Source of the DNA: Pseudomonadota bacterium
GTDB lineage: Bacteria; Pseudomonadota; Gammaproteobacteria; Steroidobacterales; Steroidobacteraceae
NCBI GenBank assembly: GCA_003242275.1
Contig: QGUX01000224.1
Span: forward strand, 1-5,705
Length of the DNA: 5,705 bases
Reading direction: 5' to 3'
Of the stretch, positions 5,286-5,705 are shown one piece after another. The notes under the pieces were generated by a model. It was not told the origin of the DNA, ran no database searches, and saw only the letters and a list, made by a program, of their open reading frames with translations. How positions within the stretch are numbered: the stretch's first letter is position 1; the number at the start of each line of letters is the position of its first letter. The translations under genes were made by a program, and so were the position numbers.

Positions 5286-5705
5286 ATGAGAATCCACGAG
5301 TCCCGCTACAACCGCGACCGGCAGCGCTACGACCTCGCGCTGCGCTTCATCCAGCACGAGGCGCGCACGCGCACCATCCGCACGTGGACCGGGTTGACCG
5401 ACGACCGCATCAGGAAGCTCTACCGCGCCTGCGCCTTCGACGGCGGTCCGCCGCCGGTGCGCCACCGCGGCAAGTCGCCGCAGCAGACCGGCTACTTCGT
5501 ACGCACGCCCGAGATGCGGCAGGAGACCGCCGTGCTGGCCAGCGTGCTCTACCTGCTCGGCGTGGTGCCGCTCTCGCACGTGGCCGACGCCACCCGCCTG
5601 CTGCCCGGCATGCAACGCGGCGAGGCGCTGTGCGCCGCCTTCGAGACCTACCGCCGCCTCGTGCCCGACTCGCGCATCAGCTTCGAGCACGCCGTGTTCC
5701 TGGTG
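5286..5705 (+). CDS. FlhC-like transcriptional regulator (partial, C-terminus beyond the window)
   Basis: An ATG at 5286 opens a frame that runs through the right edge, giving 140 residues. Its layout follows E. coli FlhC (192 residues, recalled from memory): YDLALRFIQHEARTRTIRTW (15-34) corresponds to the IQLAMELITLGARLQMLE helix, TGLTDDRIRKLYR (35-47) to TQLSRGRLIKLYK, and GGPPPVRHRGKSP (53-65) to GSPPPKGMLPF. GYFVRTPEMRQETAVLASVL then matches the DWF..WEQNIHASMF helix, and GEALCAAFETYRRLVPDS matches GVDAVIKAYRLYLEQCP. FlhC is the DNA-contacting subunit of the FlhD4C2 activator of flagellar genes; relatives activate transfer genes in some conjugative elements (SetC/AcaC). The FlhC zinc site (four cysteines near 137-160) would lie just past the edge and cannot be checked. 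The match is by pattern, not search. Divergence from canonical FlhC suggests a paralogue rather than the flagellar master regulator. Confidence 0.7.
   Translation, partial: MRIHESRYNRDRQRYDLALRFIQHEARTRTIRTWTGLTDDRIRKLYRACAFDGGPPPVRHRGKSPQQTGYFVRTPEMRQETAVLASVLYLLGVVPLSHVADATRLLPGMQRGEALCAAFETYRRLVPDSRISFEHAVFLV

Noticed and set aside
5235..5690. A 151-codon open frame on the minus strand opposite the FlhC-like gene
   Set aside because: Its composition is that of an antisense shadow, and the plus-strand frame has a better start context and FlhC-like motifs.
1..5705. Search by eye for tRNA, rRNA, CRISPR arrays, insertion-sequence ends, integrases and attachment sites
   Set aside because: I found no cloverleaf, no regularly spaced repeats, no transposase or integrase frame, and no terminal inverted repeats with target duplications.

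Overview
The window is high-GC throughout, with strong G/C preference at third codon positions in every real gene. The one exception is an AT-rich island at about 5200-5255. Gene content (a COG3565-type VOC protein, an exported COG4798-type methyltransferase, a Xre-RES toxin-antitoxin pair and FlhC/FlhD-like regulators) points to a high-GC member of the Pseudomonadota, probably a lysobacterial gammaproteobacterium or a burkholderial betaproteobacterium. No rRNA or other phylogenetic marker is present, so the placement is an inference.

Layout: seven genes lie on the minus strand, reading right to left from about 5125 to 1. One partial gene lies on the plus strand from 5286 to the right edge. 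In minus-strand transcription order they are: an uncharacterised protein whose two halves both resemble FlhD (4457-5125); a Xre/DUF2384 antitoxin (3989-4369); a RES-domain toxin overlapping it by 41 bases (3292-4029); an exported, predicted lipoprotein methyltransferase of the COG4798 type (2362-3231); a VOC-fold protein (1914-2336); a rhomboid intramembrane protease (909-1850, alternative start 1901); and a DUF4159 protein with a signal peptide that leaves the window at base 1 (1-821). Gaps between neighbours are about 12 to 90 bases, so part or all of the run may be co-transcribed, though the functions do not form one recognisable pathway.

The part most worth attention is the right end. The plus-strand gene at 5286 resembles FlhC, the DNA-binding subunit of the FlhDC activator. 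The divergent gene at 5125 can be aligned by eye, without gaps, to the core of FlhD through its C-terminal half, and more weakly through its N-terminal half. The two starts face each other across a 160-base intergenic region holding a near-perfect palindrome with 11-base arms. This looks like a diverged FlhDC-type regulator pair, split onto opposite strands, with a tandem-duplicated FlhD-like subunit. No flagellar gene is visible in the window.

The second regulatory point is the Xre-RES module. A candidate promoter and a 7-bp inverted repeat lie directly before the antitoxin start, the repeat overlapping both the -10 element and the Shine-Dalgarno sequence, as expected for an autorepressed toxin-antitoxin operon.

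No tRNA, rRNA, CRISPR array, insertion sequence or integrase is seen. The long open frames on the plus strand between about 66 and 5110 are judged to be high-GC shadows of the minus-strand genes.
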